A stretch of 64,000 nucleotides of DNA from Synchiropus splendidus. Lineage: Eukaryota > Chordata > Actinopteri > Syngnathiformes > Callionymidae. The stretch is from positions 23,210,501 through 23,274,500 of the forward strand of contig NC_071336.1 of NCBI RefSeq assembly GCF_027744825.2, given 5' to 3'. The position numbers and the translations under genes are program-made. How positions within the stretch are numbered: position 1 is the first letter of the stretch; every line of letters begins with the position of its first letter. A model generated the notes under the pieces. It had not been told where the DNA came from. It ran no database searches and saw nothing but the letters and a program-made list of their open reading frames with translations. Below, in pieces: positions 1-9,975 of this stretch.

Positions 1-535
1 TAATTCTGGCTCGGCACTTAATTAGGCTGTAGATTTTTAATGTTCGGATCGTCCGTGCTGCTGCAGCATAAAATGTAAGGCACTTTCCATAAGGTGGTGC
101 ATCTTCTCTCGCTCTGTGCAGGAAAGGAAACAGAAAGACAGAGCAAAGGAAGGCTTTTGGGAAGAAGACCTCCCACTTCATGACGGTGCATGAAACCTCA
201 CAATCTTATGACCCACATGCAGAACATACCCAGGAAGACGGGATGGGACAACTTACCCAACATCGGCACCTGAAGATGCTGCATGGTGCGAGTAACATGC
301 CGCGTCTTACTTCTTCTCATGAGTGGGGTGGGGAAGGAGGAAGCCTAACAGCAAATCAGCGAGGGGTAACTGTCTGCATTACTTGGTAGCCTGACAGTTA
401 AGTCGCCCCGTGTTGAAAATATATAGGTAGGTAAGTATTTGGAATGTGAACATGGAAAAAAAAAGACATTGGGATTAGGATGTGGCTGTGCAGGATGACA
501 ATCATAAGTACTCAGTTAGTTGAGAAATATAGTAC
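1..535. other. Intergenic, no gene seen
   Basis: Unique-looking sequence at the left edge. The only open frames are short and begin and end without splice or family signals. I see no repeat boundary until the inverted-repeat element that follows. Confidence 0.5.
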
Positions 536-540
536 CGCAC

Positions 541-764
541 AGCGATGGGTAGATGAGGTATCATGAAACAGTATCGCAGGGTTGACGAAACAGTGTCGTA
601 AATTTCAAAGGCCACTAGATGGCGCTCTTGGTTTAGAAATGGTGTGAGGTTTCATTGAATTCGCGGGTCAAGTCTAAACATTTGACAGCAGACAGCGCCA
701 TCTAATGACACTTCCATGGAACCTCATCAATACTGTGTCATCAAACCTCATCTAACCATCACTA
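541..764. mobile_element. Palindromic MITE-like element
   Basis: The two ends are inverted copies of each other. The left end reads agcgatgggtagatgaggt. The reverse complement of the right end reads agtgatggttagatgaggt. The similarity continues inward on both arms through an ACAGTAT block to an AGATGGCGCT block near 620 and its mirror near 695, so most of the element folds on itself. There is no coding capacity. AGTAC occurs just outside both ends and may be part of a target duplication, but it is too short and too displaced to be sure. This is a non-autonomous DNA transposon by structure; I cannot assign the family. Confidence 0.7.
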
Positions 765-1001
765 GTACTTTGTGTGACCATGATCTTGAATCACAGTACC
801 ATCAACGAACATTACTGGAGTGGAAACTTGAGGAGCGCAACATTCAATTCGACTGTAAGCCCAATACACCAACATGTAATGTGCAAGGCTGACTTCGGCA
901 TCACCCTAGGACACTGAAGCTGCCTTGAGAATTATCTATGTGGATGTGAGAATGTGTTGCCAAGGAAATCCATTTTCATTGTACAGTCATAGAAAAGTGC
1001 A

Positions 1002-1003
<2 letters not shown>

Positions 1004-1063
<60 letters not shown>

Positions 1064-1073
1064 ATATATATAT
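1004..1073. repeat. (TA)n microsatellite
   Basis: About 70 bases of alternating T and A, interrupted once by TTTG near 1059. The open frame read through it, rich in Tyr and Ile, is an artefact of the repeat. Confidence 0.97.
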
Positions 1074-2887
1074 CACTGACTCAAAAGCCAAACTCATACT
1101 GCACAAAGTGTGCAGTCGCAAAGGCTTCACGCAGTATTTTGTGGCAGTCGAACAGAGCTGTCTGCCATCCTCTATGTGTTGGTTTCAATTTCTCAACCAC
1201 AATATTGGTATCATCAGATCAAAAAGTATTATGCTGTGAAAACATGGCGGCCGACAATACAAAGTGATATCAAACAAGAGACATCCAGCTGCAGCATCGC
1301 AGCAGGTGGCAGAGCTGAATGCGGAAGAAAAAGCTCCACAGGCAAATAAGGAGGATGAGAGTGAGAGCTAGTGTGGAAGAGACAATTACACACATGTGAC
1401 CGTGGAGGACCACTCCAAACATTAGGTTTGTTAGATTGCATTAGACAAGTTCCTATAATCGCCATGATTCTCATTCTGTCATTTATGAAATGAAGAAACA
1501 ATTGAAGAGTCTGTACGCATCAAAGTGGACTGAGCTTGGAGCACCAACATCTGAGCTGGCGTACAGAGGTTTCTGCATCTGTTGGTTCATTGGTGGCACT
1601 CAGTGGTGATGCTGCGGTTTGCACATCTGAGACACAAACAATAAGCTCAGAGGAACCTTTCCACAAACAAGTGGTGCAAGTGATGATGGATATTGTTTCA
1701 TTGGTGCTCATGTTTGTTTCATCAAGATATTGTTGAATATTGTCACCACAACTCATGTCTTCAGCTGAAAAGCTTCAAAAACATCATGTGCATTCCTGGA
1801 ATTCTAACCCCCGAATTTCCACCTCGAGCGTAACTGCAACCTTTGCAAGAGGAACTAAAACTTCACGTCAAAACCGGCGCTCAAAGAGCATGATTGACTG
1901 GTGGAGAACCACCACACCGCGCCGAGTGGTATTCAAAAACTACGCCGCAGTAACTTGTGCAGCTACTGGTGGACATTGGCGCTGACAATGCATCCCACAT
2001 CAGTCAGCCTGAATGAACAGCTTCAAATGCGAACACAGTCCTCACCTCACATAAAACATAGTGTATTATTGCGCTCCATTGTCATTTGTTTTTTATTTTT
2101 ATATATATATAGGTTTCAGTCACAGTGAGTTCTCACAGTCCCAAACCACATGAGTTGCCATTTATACCAAGTGACTCATCGTCATGTTTCAGTGAGTCAT
2201 TTTCCATGAAATTATTTTTCTTCCTCTAACTCAATCTATATTCTTAAACAGACCTACTGCTCTGTACGGAATAGTTTTAGAACAATTTAAATATTGACTG
2301 ACGGCTAGCAAATCGAAGTGATCCTGCTGGCTGAGTTTAATCTTTTGTCAAATGTAATTTCCTTTCGAGCAGAGCCTGAGCACTGTTCTTCTTCTTCACA
2401 GTCAACAAGGTTTAACCAAAACTTTTATTGTCAAATAGAAGACCCCTTCATTCCAGTCAATTTCCTGTGAGCCAGCCGGTGCTCTGATTCAGGAGTAGAA
2501 ACAAGGATCCACTTACAGCACGGCCTTCAGTGCTGCCACCTCGTGAGTGGGACATAAGGGCACCCGCCATCCAGCAGGAGCCTGGAAAGCAGCTTGAAAT
2601 ACGTTAACTTTCACATTATAGCACGGAGCAACAGTTTCTGCACCCTGCTAGTATCTTTCATGCACCCAATTACCGGCAGATCCCCAAAATCAGATTCACC
2701 TTTTTACAATCTTTAATTAGTCCTTTATCACTGCCGCTTTAACACTCAGCAGGAGGCAGCTGCATTTGTCAGGAAACGATATCCCAGGAAAAGGCAGCAA
2801 AATTTACTTTGCCTCTCACATTGTGTTTTCTCGCAGCAGCAGTTTGGGAATCTATGAACTGAAGAACTTTAATTTGACTCTAAAAGT
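1074..2887. other. Intergenic, no gene seen
   Basis: Overlapping short frames occur on both strands between about 1,230 and 2,130, but none resembles a protein I know and they lack splice context. A short TA run occurs near 2,100. The stretch 2,400-2,890 shows no repeat that I recognise. Confidence 0.45.
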
Positions 2888-3880
2888 GACTATATCTTCT
2901 TTCGGCTTCTCCCTTCAGGGGTGGCCACAGCTGATCATCCTCCTCCATCTCACCCTGTCCTCTGCTTCCTCTTCTCTCTAACCTACAAACCCCATGTCCT
3001 CCTTCACCACATCCATAAATCTCCTCTTTGGCCTTCCTGTCCAACCTCAACACCTTCCTACCACCTCTGTACATGTCCAAACCATCTCCATCTAGCCTCT
3101 CTGACTTTGTCTCCTAAACTCCTGACCACATGTGCTGTCCCTCTGATCTACTGCTTCCTGATCCTCTCCATCCTGCTCACTTCCAGAGAGAAGCTCAGCA
3201 TCTTCATCTCTGCTACCTCCAGCTCTGCCTCCTGTCTTTGCCTCAGTGCCACTGTTTCCAAACCATACAACATTGCTGGTCTGACCACCGCTTTGAACAC
3301 TTTCCCTTTCATCCTTGTCGACACCCTTTTGTCACACATCACACCGAACACTTTCCTCCAATCATTCCATCCTGTCTGCACCCGCTTCTTCGCCTCTTTC
3401 TCACTCTCTCCATCGCCCTGGACAGTTGAGTCTAAGTACTTAAAATCCAACACCTTCTTTATCGCTACATCCTGTAACTTCACCTGTCCACTTGGGTCCT
3501 TCTCATTCACGCACATACATTCCGTCTTACTGCGACTAACCTTCATTCGTCTCCTTTCTAAGGCAAACCTCCACCTCCCTAGTTTATCTTCCACTTGCTC
3601 CCTGCTCTCACCACAGATCACAATGTCCTCTGCAAACATTATCGTCCAACGGGCTTCTTGTCTAACCTCATCTGCCAACCTGTCCATCACCATGGCAAAC
3701 AAGAAGGGGCTGAGAGCTGAGCCTTGGTGGAGTCCCACCCACCCCACTTGAACTCCTCCGTTACACCTGCAGCACACCTCACCACTGTCTTACACCTGGC
3801 ATACATGTCCTGCACCACTCCAACATACTTCTCTGCCACTCCAGACTTCCAATGTTACGCTCCTAAATGACCTCCAACCC
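2888..3880 (-). mobile_element. RTE-clade LINE, 5'-truncated, dead copy
   Basis: This is the 3' part of a non-LTR retrotransposon of the RTE clade (related to BovB and to fish Expander-like elements). Translated on the minus strand, 3148-3777 gives the back half of the reverse transcriptase: HQGSALSPFLFAMVMDRL, then the catalytic box as FAEDIVIC, then KYLDSTVQGDG, VRPAMLYGLETV and the thumb region. Downstream (lower coordinates) the reading continues in other frames through a degenerate KRRYMDVVKEDM-like tail. The catalytic box normally reads FADD, so its first Asp is Glu here. Together with an in-frame stop around 3,797 and frame breaks below 3,148, this marks an inactive copy. The endonuclease domain and the N-terminal half of the reverse transcriptase are absent. 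Confidence 0.88.
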
Positions 3881-4528
3881 CACCTTCATGAGGCTGGATC
3901 TTATAAATACTTTCTTTTACAACCCTTCATTGATTTATAATCGCTGAGATGCCTAGTTATTGGTTATTGGTGTGACTTGTTTTGAATCCCACATTAACAT
4001 ATTTCAGATGAAGTCAACAAGTTCTAAAAGCTTATCAAATCGATCATACAGTCTGAGGGAAAAAATGTGTCGCTCTCCTTTTGTCAGCTCATTATTGAAA
4101 GCAAGATTTCCTCCCGATTAGTGCAGAAGATTGTTGTCAGTGCACGACAACTGAAACAAGAGGTTATGGAGTAAAAGATTCCTTCTGATGAATCGACAAA
4201 TGATTGCATTTCAAATGCCAAATAAAAATAATATAGGTATTTTATAATGTCTCCTGTCTGCAGGTGCCAGTGAGTGTCGATTTCACAAACAAAACAAATA
4301 AATACACAATAAATCTGACTAGAAATAGATGAGGCAATTTACAGACAATGAAGGAATATGCTTCTCATGGTTTGAAATATGCCGTGATGAAACATCAACT
4401 GAATTGAACAAACCGCTCCTTGTCTCTCAGTGTTATGATATTCACACTCAAAATTTGAGTATTCAAGGAGTGTAAAACACAAACGAATGAGGATTGTCTT
4501 TAGGAGGAAAGAGCTGAGCCATGAAACC
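3881..4528. other. Intergenic, no gene seen
   Basis: AT-rich unique-looking sequence with no frame, repeat or RNA gene that I can support. Confidence 0.5.
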
Positions 4529-4529
4529 T

Positions 4530-4664
4530 AGGGTGTCAAACTTGATCCACCAAAGGGCGGCAGTGCTTGTGGGTCTTTGTTGCAACCCTGCAAGTTTAGG
4601 TTAACCAATCAGGTGTCAGCTGAAAGCATTCACACACCTGGTATGAGGACATGTTTGACTCCTC
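4530..4664. mobile_element. Short inverted-repeat element (MITE-like)
   Basis: The left end contains GGGTGTCAAACTTGATCC. The reverse complement of the right end contains AGGAGTCAAACATGTCC, so the ends share an inverted GTCAAAC(T/A)TG core. The body includes AAAGGGCGGCAGTGCTTG followed by a TTGCAACC motif. A diverged partial copy of that body occurs at 39,310-39,360. The length of about 135 bp and lack of coding fit a non-autonomous hAT-like element. The exact ends and target duplication are not clear. Confidence 0.55.
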
Positions 4665-5355
4665 TGCAATGGACAAAGCTTCAGAATTTCCTGGTCACAA
4701 TTCCTTCTTGCACATATGGTCATGATGTATGGGCAGTGACATGAAGAGTGAGTGAGTTTTCTCTGTAGAGTGGCCAGATTCTCCCTTCAAAATAAGTTGA
4801 GAAGCACAAGTTATCTGGTCGAGATTCAAAGTACTGTTGCGCCTCCATCTCAAGCACCTTAAATGCTTCCTGGAATGATGCACAGCCAACTGGAAGGAGC
4901 TATTGCTTCAGTGAGAAGGATATAAACAAGTTCAAAATAAAATAAGTAAAATACAATTTCTAAAGTGAGGATGAAAATAAGATAGGATGTTTTGACAAAT
5001 ACATTTAAAGCAGGAAAGAAACTTGTTGCCAGGAGGGAGTTTTGGTCCTGGTGAACCTCAGCCTCCAACCACAGGTGGGGTGGCCAAAGAGTCCATGTCC
5101 TGAATGAGATGGGTCAATCATAACTTGCTTTTTTAATGACTTTATTCAATTTAATTTCAATACAACAACCATCTAAAAATCCACTGCATAATACAATCAC
5201 TGTATTTGTTTGTTGCAGCAGCGTACCATACCATAAGCTCACCAAGAATGTCATTGGAAAAACATAAGTTTCTGTGATGTCTCCGTAGATTTTGAATCTT
5301 GTCATATGATCTTCCACTGCATCTTGTGATATTGCATTTATTACAAGATGTATCA
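4665..5355. other. Intergenic, no gene seen
   Basis: Short frames on the minus strand between 4,695 and 5,389 show no family resemblance. No repeat boundary was recognised before the element at 5,356. Confidence 0.45.
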
Positions 5356-5826
5356 CAGGGGTGGGGTAGTAAATTTCATCATGGGCCACATTCTGTCTTG
5401 TGAAGGGCTGCTGAACCGAAATACAGAAGGACAGAAAAAAGGAATCTTGAATGAGTGCAACTCAAGTTTTGTAACTTGAATTGAAAAATAATAATAATCT
5501 TGTAAAATAAATAAAACAAATGTGTATTTGCGTGTTGAATTTCGCCATCTGTCTATTTATTATTATGTTGTGATATTTCCGGCTTATATGTCATCTCATC
5601 AGTTATTTTGTTTTATTTAAAGATTGTCACAATAAATCTGGGTAAAACTATAACTGTGTTCTAAAAGAAAAAATAAAATAAACTTCCCAAACCATATAAG
5701 AACTAATGAGTTACATTTATAACTCAAATCGTAATTGCCTTTTTTGCTTTGACCTTGTAAGGGCCGCATGAGTTCAGACAAGGGCCCGCATGTGGCCCCT
5801 GGGCCACACTTTGCGCACCTCAGCTG
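5356..5826. mobile_element. hAT-like non-autonomous element
   Basis: It starts CAGGGGTGGGG, followed shortly by ATGGGCCACATT. It ends with GTGGCCC, GGGCCACACTTTGCGCACC and TCAGCTG, a block typical of the ends of hAT-like fish repeats. Start CAG and end CTG fit the superfamily. No transposase frame survives. The left end is also an inverted match to a separate end at 7,511-7,551, so the true partner of each end is uncertain. The 8-bp flanks do not match convincingly. Confidence 0.55.
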
Positions 5827-6851
5827 TACGACATTGCCTGACGCCGATGCTGCCCACCAGCCTGACAATTTTGAGGTAAACAGATTGAGCACTGATACGT
5901 AATGTCTCCTTTTTTCCATTAAAACTAAAACATATGTCAAAAGGAAAGGTCTAGAAAACACACGACCATGAGAGTAGAGGCTTTACCCTTCCATTATCGG
6001 CCTTTGACCTGTTCAAATGTAAATGTCATTCCTCTCCATCAGCTCCACAGATTTGACCTTTTCCACCTCCCACCTGTAATCAGCTGCGCTGGGAGTCAAA
6101 ATGAAGCAGGAGGAGCAGAGGAAACAACAACCATGCAACCCAGGTCACGCCTTGTTGACCAGTCTTTCGACTCCGGTCAACAAGCTATGAAGTGTCAGGC
6201 TAGAGGCGGAGCAGGAAAAAAAAATATTGTACAATTCTAATAGACTAGAAAATAGTTTTAACGCCAAGTGATTTCACAAATAAAACCAAGGGTCAGCCAA
6301 TAAAGAGGACATAGATGCATCGTGAAAAATGAACTCATCTGTGTGATATATGCCCACGGCCACATGTGATAGTAGCACTGTGTCAATACAAAGGTGCCCT
6401 GGTGTCACGTGCAGGAGTTGTGTATGATAAATCTTTAATAGCAGGATTTGATGTTCGTTTGCCCCGTGGTACTCCTCTTCCCCTTTGACCCAGTACCATA
6501 AATGGCCTCGCGTCCCAGGAGGGGGAAAGTAATTGCTCATTTTGTAGATGCAGCGTTAGATTTAGCACCTTCTGGCCAATGCTACTTAATTATTAACATG
6601 TTTTCCTTGTGGGCCCATCCTATACTGCAATGGTAAAATGAGGAAAAACCTGCTAAAAATAAATATGAGCCTATGAATTCTGTTTTAATCTCAACAGTAT
6701 AATGTTTTTATTTTGTGAATTTAAGTCATTGAAATGTAATGCAATCATTTTGATGGTTCTTTTATGGTTTTATTGTTTTTCCCACAGTTACATTTCCCCC
6801 CCACACATTTTGTACAATAGACTGCACAACAAGAGGCAGTCACCCTCTCCA
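5827..6851. other. Intergenic, no gene seen
   Basis: Unique-looking sequence. It may lie inside a larger decayed transposon bounded by the matching inverted ends at 5,356 and 7,551. Confidence 0.4.
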
Positions 6852-6965
6852 AGAGTTAAGAAAGGAAAGTTTGGATATTCTGAATCTCTGAATTCAGTCT
6901 AACAGTTAAGAAAACAGTTAAGAAAAGAAACAAGTTTTGATCTTCTGAATCTCTGAATTCAGTCT
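6852..6965 (+). repeat. Local tandem duplication
   Basis: Two adjacent units of about 60 bp both finish with TTCTGAATCTCTGAATTCAG, ending near 6,898 and 6,962. Both contain an upstream AGTTAAGAAA motif, and a third copy of that motif lies between them. There are few mismatches, so the duplication looks recent. Confidence 0.8.
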
Positions 6966-7092
6966 GAGAAAGTTCTGAATCTATGATATGTTATCTCCTG
7001 TTATTTACACCAGGTTCCCGTCGCCAATATTGCTTTTATTTTTACAGTATTTCGCATTTTTGATGCGTTGGCATTGTTTATATATTCCTTCA

Positions 7093-7291
7093 TCCATGGA
7101 TGGATGGATGGATGGATGGATGGATGGGTGGATGGATGGATGGATGCATGGATGGATGCATGGATGGATGGATGGATGGATGGGTGGATGGATGGATGGA
7201 TGCATGGATGGATGCATGGATGGATGGATGGATGCATGGATGGATGCATGGATGGATGGATGGATGGATGGATGGATGGATGGATGGATAG
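7093..7291. repeat. (GATG)n minisatellite with higher-order structure
   Basis: Nearly 200 bases of the tetranucleotide GGAT/GATG, with variant units TGCA and GGTG placed in a pattern. The 39-base block starting at 7,125 recurs identically at 7,181, exactly 56 bases (14 units) later. Long frames on both strands across it (MDGW or HPSI repeats) are artefacts. Some fish LINEs end in a GATG tail, which could have seeded it, but no LINE body is attached here. Confidence 0.95.
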
Positions 7292-7510
7292 AGGGACCAT
7301 CATTTAAACTTGGGCTCAAGCCTGGTCCATAGTTATGTTGATTTATATTCAAATTAAATGCATATAAAATGAAATATTTCATTTGGTTTCAAGACATATT
7401 TACACTTACATACATTTAATCTTTTGTAACGTAACGTAAGTATATATATTTTGTATATTTGTCCATCATGTTTTGTTGTCATCACTGTTGCCCATCACAA
7501 CAGTTACAGT

Positions 7511-7551
7511 TCCTAATGTGGCCCTTCAGGAAATGTAATTTCCCACCTCTG
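7511..7551. mobile_element. hAT-like terminal inverted repeat, single end
   Basis: The reverse complement begins CAGAGGTGGGAAATTACATT and continues to GGGCCACATTAGG. That closely parallels the left end of the element at 5,356 (CAGGGGTGGGG...GGGCCACATT) in the opposite orientation. It is therefore an end of the same family: either the far end of a 2.2-kb element starting at 5,356 or a remnant. Confidence 0.6.
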
Positions 7552-9400
7552 ATGTGAACCATAATTTGCTTCCAACTCGGGTTCCACTTCCACCCAAACA
7601 AAATTCAAAAATTGAATGTCCCAGTTTTGTTTTTAAAGAGTCACAATACCGTGTTGCCAAGAGTGACAGCTAGATTTTGCCGTGATGTAGCGATGCTGTA
7701 GGCCGTCGCCTCAGGTACAACGCCAGAATGCACAAGGTGGAGTTGCAGCGCAATTGATCTGCATCGCTGTCTATTCTTGGTTTCGCTGCAATATTTCTGG
7801 ATCAGACACGATTGTGAGAACCCTTGATCATCTCACAAAATCATTATATGTAATTCCCAGCTTCAACCCATAAATCAAATGGCGATGGAAGGAGTGGGAT
7901 GTTTTATTTTCCTCCACTTCACGTCGCTTTTCTCAAGTTAAATTTGAATCCTTGTCATTTTAATTCCCCATTGCTGTTCGAGTGCATCTTTTGGAAAAGG
8001 AAATGTAGGGTGAAACATTAGCCGCCGCCCAAGTCTGGCTTTTGTCGTGCTTCACATAAACTTATTTTGGAGGAGACAAAAACATTGTGAGTACAATAAA
8101 GTTGCAGACAGCCTCATCCTACCCCTGAGACAAAAAAAAATAAAAAATCAATGAAACTGATAATGAATCATGTAGGCGTGCTTTGTCTTTCTTTGACTTT
8201 CCACGCGCAAGTTAGGCAACCACGCTTTGTGGGAAAATGAATTATGTATTTTTCATTTACATTCACTTTCAGCCTACAGAGCGTTAGGGGCATTAAGAGA
8301 CGGTGGGATGTACAAACACAGGGGTGAGGAATTAGATGATTCCACAAGGACTGTATAAAAATTCAGTGCATCTGTTGTTTCCATCAGTTTTATCAGACTA
8401 ATCCAATTTATGTGAAGTGGGAAGGTGTTTCAAAGCGCCAGCAACTGTTCCCATGCAGGCAGCCATAATGAGGGAGGTAATGTGAGCGAGAGAGAAGGGG
8501 GAGGTGGCTGTGAGAAACAAGCCGACCAGCGTTTATCAAAGCGGTCTAACCGGGTCACTTACATCTCTGACGTCACCTAATCTCACACTTGTGTGTCCCC
8601 GCGGCGGAGTGATGCCACTTTATGAGCAATTCCTCACCAATAATATTTACCCGCGTGCATCGTTAAACACATTATGTCATCGGGGAACGCTAAATCACAT
8701 AAGGCTTTGTCATAAACTAAGTTAGGAACTTGATGTCTGGAAGGATGGAATTCATAAGCAAAGCCTAAACTGCAGGTTGAGTGCGTTGATGAATATAATG
8801 GGACACAATGGGAGACTGGGACTCCAGCCAGATGTTGTATTCTTGTGTTTGTCTCAGGAGTCCCGGCTGGGTTTGTGTTGCTGCTGAGCTAAGCTGTTTC
8901 TGCGACGCCACGGAGCAGGAGAAATCTGCTCGCCGTCAGACATGACGGCAGGACCGGCTGGTCCGTAGAGGGCGCTGTGACAAAGCCTCCCTGTGGAGAA
9001 CAGTGGCGTGAGGCTGGTGGAAGAAGGGTAATTGGACAGTATCACTTTGTTTTGTTCACAGAACTGTTTTGGTGGTCGCGTCAGCCATCTTGTTTGGTGA
9101 GGTCTGCTGCAGAAGCTCCTCTTAATATCTCACTGAGCAGCTCCTTCAGTGGCTCTTTCCCTCCTGCTTCACTACCAGCTCAGTTTGCTGACTTTACTGG
9201 GAACCACTCTGATCTGAGTGAAGATGCTTCATGTAAGCTCATCTTTCGGAGTGAAATGACCCGACGAGGAGTGGATTACACCGATCATAAATGCATTCAT
9301 GAGCACACTGACGTTCCCTCACTATTTGGGTTTTTTTTTTTTTTGTCCCTGTGCATATTTACAATATCATCCAACTGCAGCCACATGTGGCTGCACTCTT
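7552..9400. other. Intergenic, no gene seen
   Basis: No repeat boundaries or protein families recognised. The 146-codon open frame at 8,977-9,417 has no recognisable domain and runs into a T-rich tract. I treat it as chance. The sequence around 8,500-8,720 is free of simple repeats and could be conserved noncoding DNA, but this cannot be judged without alignment. Confidence 0.4.
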
Positions 9401-9975
9401 CACTGAATCCTATTTGATGTCAGTTGCTATTTACAGTATAACTCTTTACGTGGATCTTCGTCTTAGTCATGGTACCCAGTCACTGTGACTGGAACACCGG
9501 ACGTTCGATCGACCCATCCTCACTCTCGTGGAATAAAAGTTGCCTTTTGCGTCCTATACTGCCAAAAAAAACAGCTTTTGTTGACTGGGCGACACTTGAG
9601 AGACAGACGTGGGTTAGAGATAAGATATACTACTAGGTGGCGCTCTACTCAATTTATGTTTTATAAGGGGTCAGACCGCTATTTAAAGGCCATCAAACAG
9701 CCATGTGTTTTAGTCATGGTCACTTTCAGTTTCATCACTAAGGAGGAGTGCCACGTAAGGGGGTATAAATAGCAACTGACATCCAATGTCCTTCAGTGTC
9801 TCCCCATCTCCCAGTGATACTCTCTGCGCTCACGCACTCCCTGTGACCCACCTGCTATGGAAGGAAACCATTCTCTCAGTCCACTGAAACCCCTACACGT
9901 AACATGAGTACAGTACGCAAACGTTGACTCTCCCAAATCAAATGTATCATGCTATGGGAGTGAGGATGGGTTGCC
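9401..9975. mobile_element. Fold-back element, copy A
   Basis: An inverted pair of about 50-bp arms lies at 9,401-9,452 and 9,751-9,798. The left arm contains GATGTCAGTTGCTATTTA and the right arm its complement. A second, nested inverted match, CCCATCCTCACTC, lies at about 9,515 and about 9,960. A relative lies near 17,670-18,185, where GGATGTCTATTGCTATTTAT is followed by the same ACGT, CACAGCC and TTTAAATAGC landmarks in the same order. No coding capacity. This is a short DNA transposon or fold-back element of unknown family, and its outer ends are not settled. Confidence 0.6.

Noticed and set aside
925..1239. 104-codon frame rich in Ile and Tyr
   Set aside because: Produced by the TA microsatellite and lacking any other support.
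2921..3751. 276-codon plus-strand frame
   Set aside because: It is the complement of the RTE LINE, whose minus-strand frame matches a known reverse transcriptase.
7093..7291. Regular repeats that might suggest a CRISPR-like array
   Set aside because: The units are 4 bases with no unique spacers, and the genome is a vertebrate.
6988..7382. Several long frames on both strands with MDGW or HPSI repeats
   Set aside because: All come from the tetranucleotide array; every frame of such a repeat is open.
8977..9417. 146-codon open frame
   Set aside because: No domain, signal or splice context, and it runs into a T-rich tract; treated as chance.
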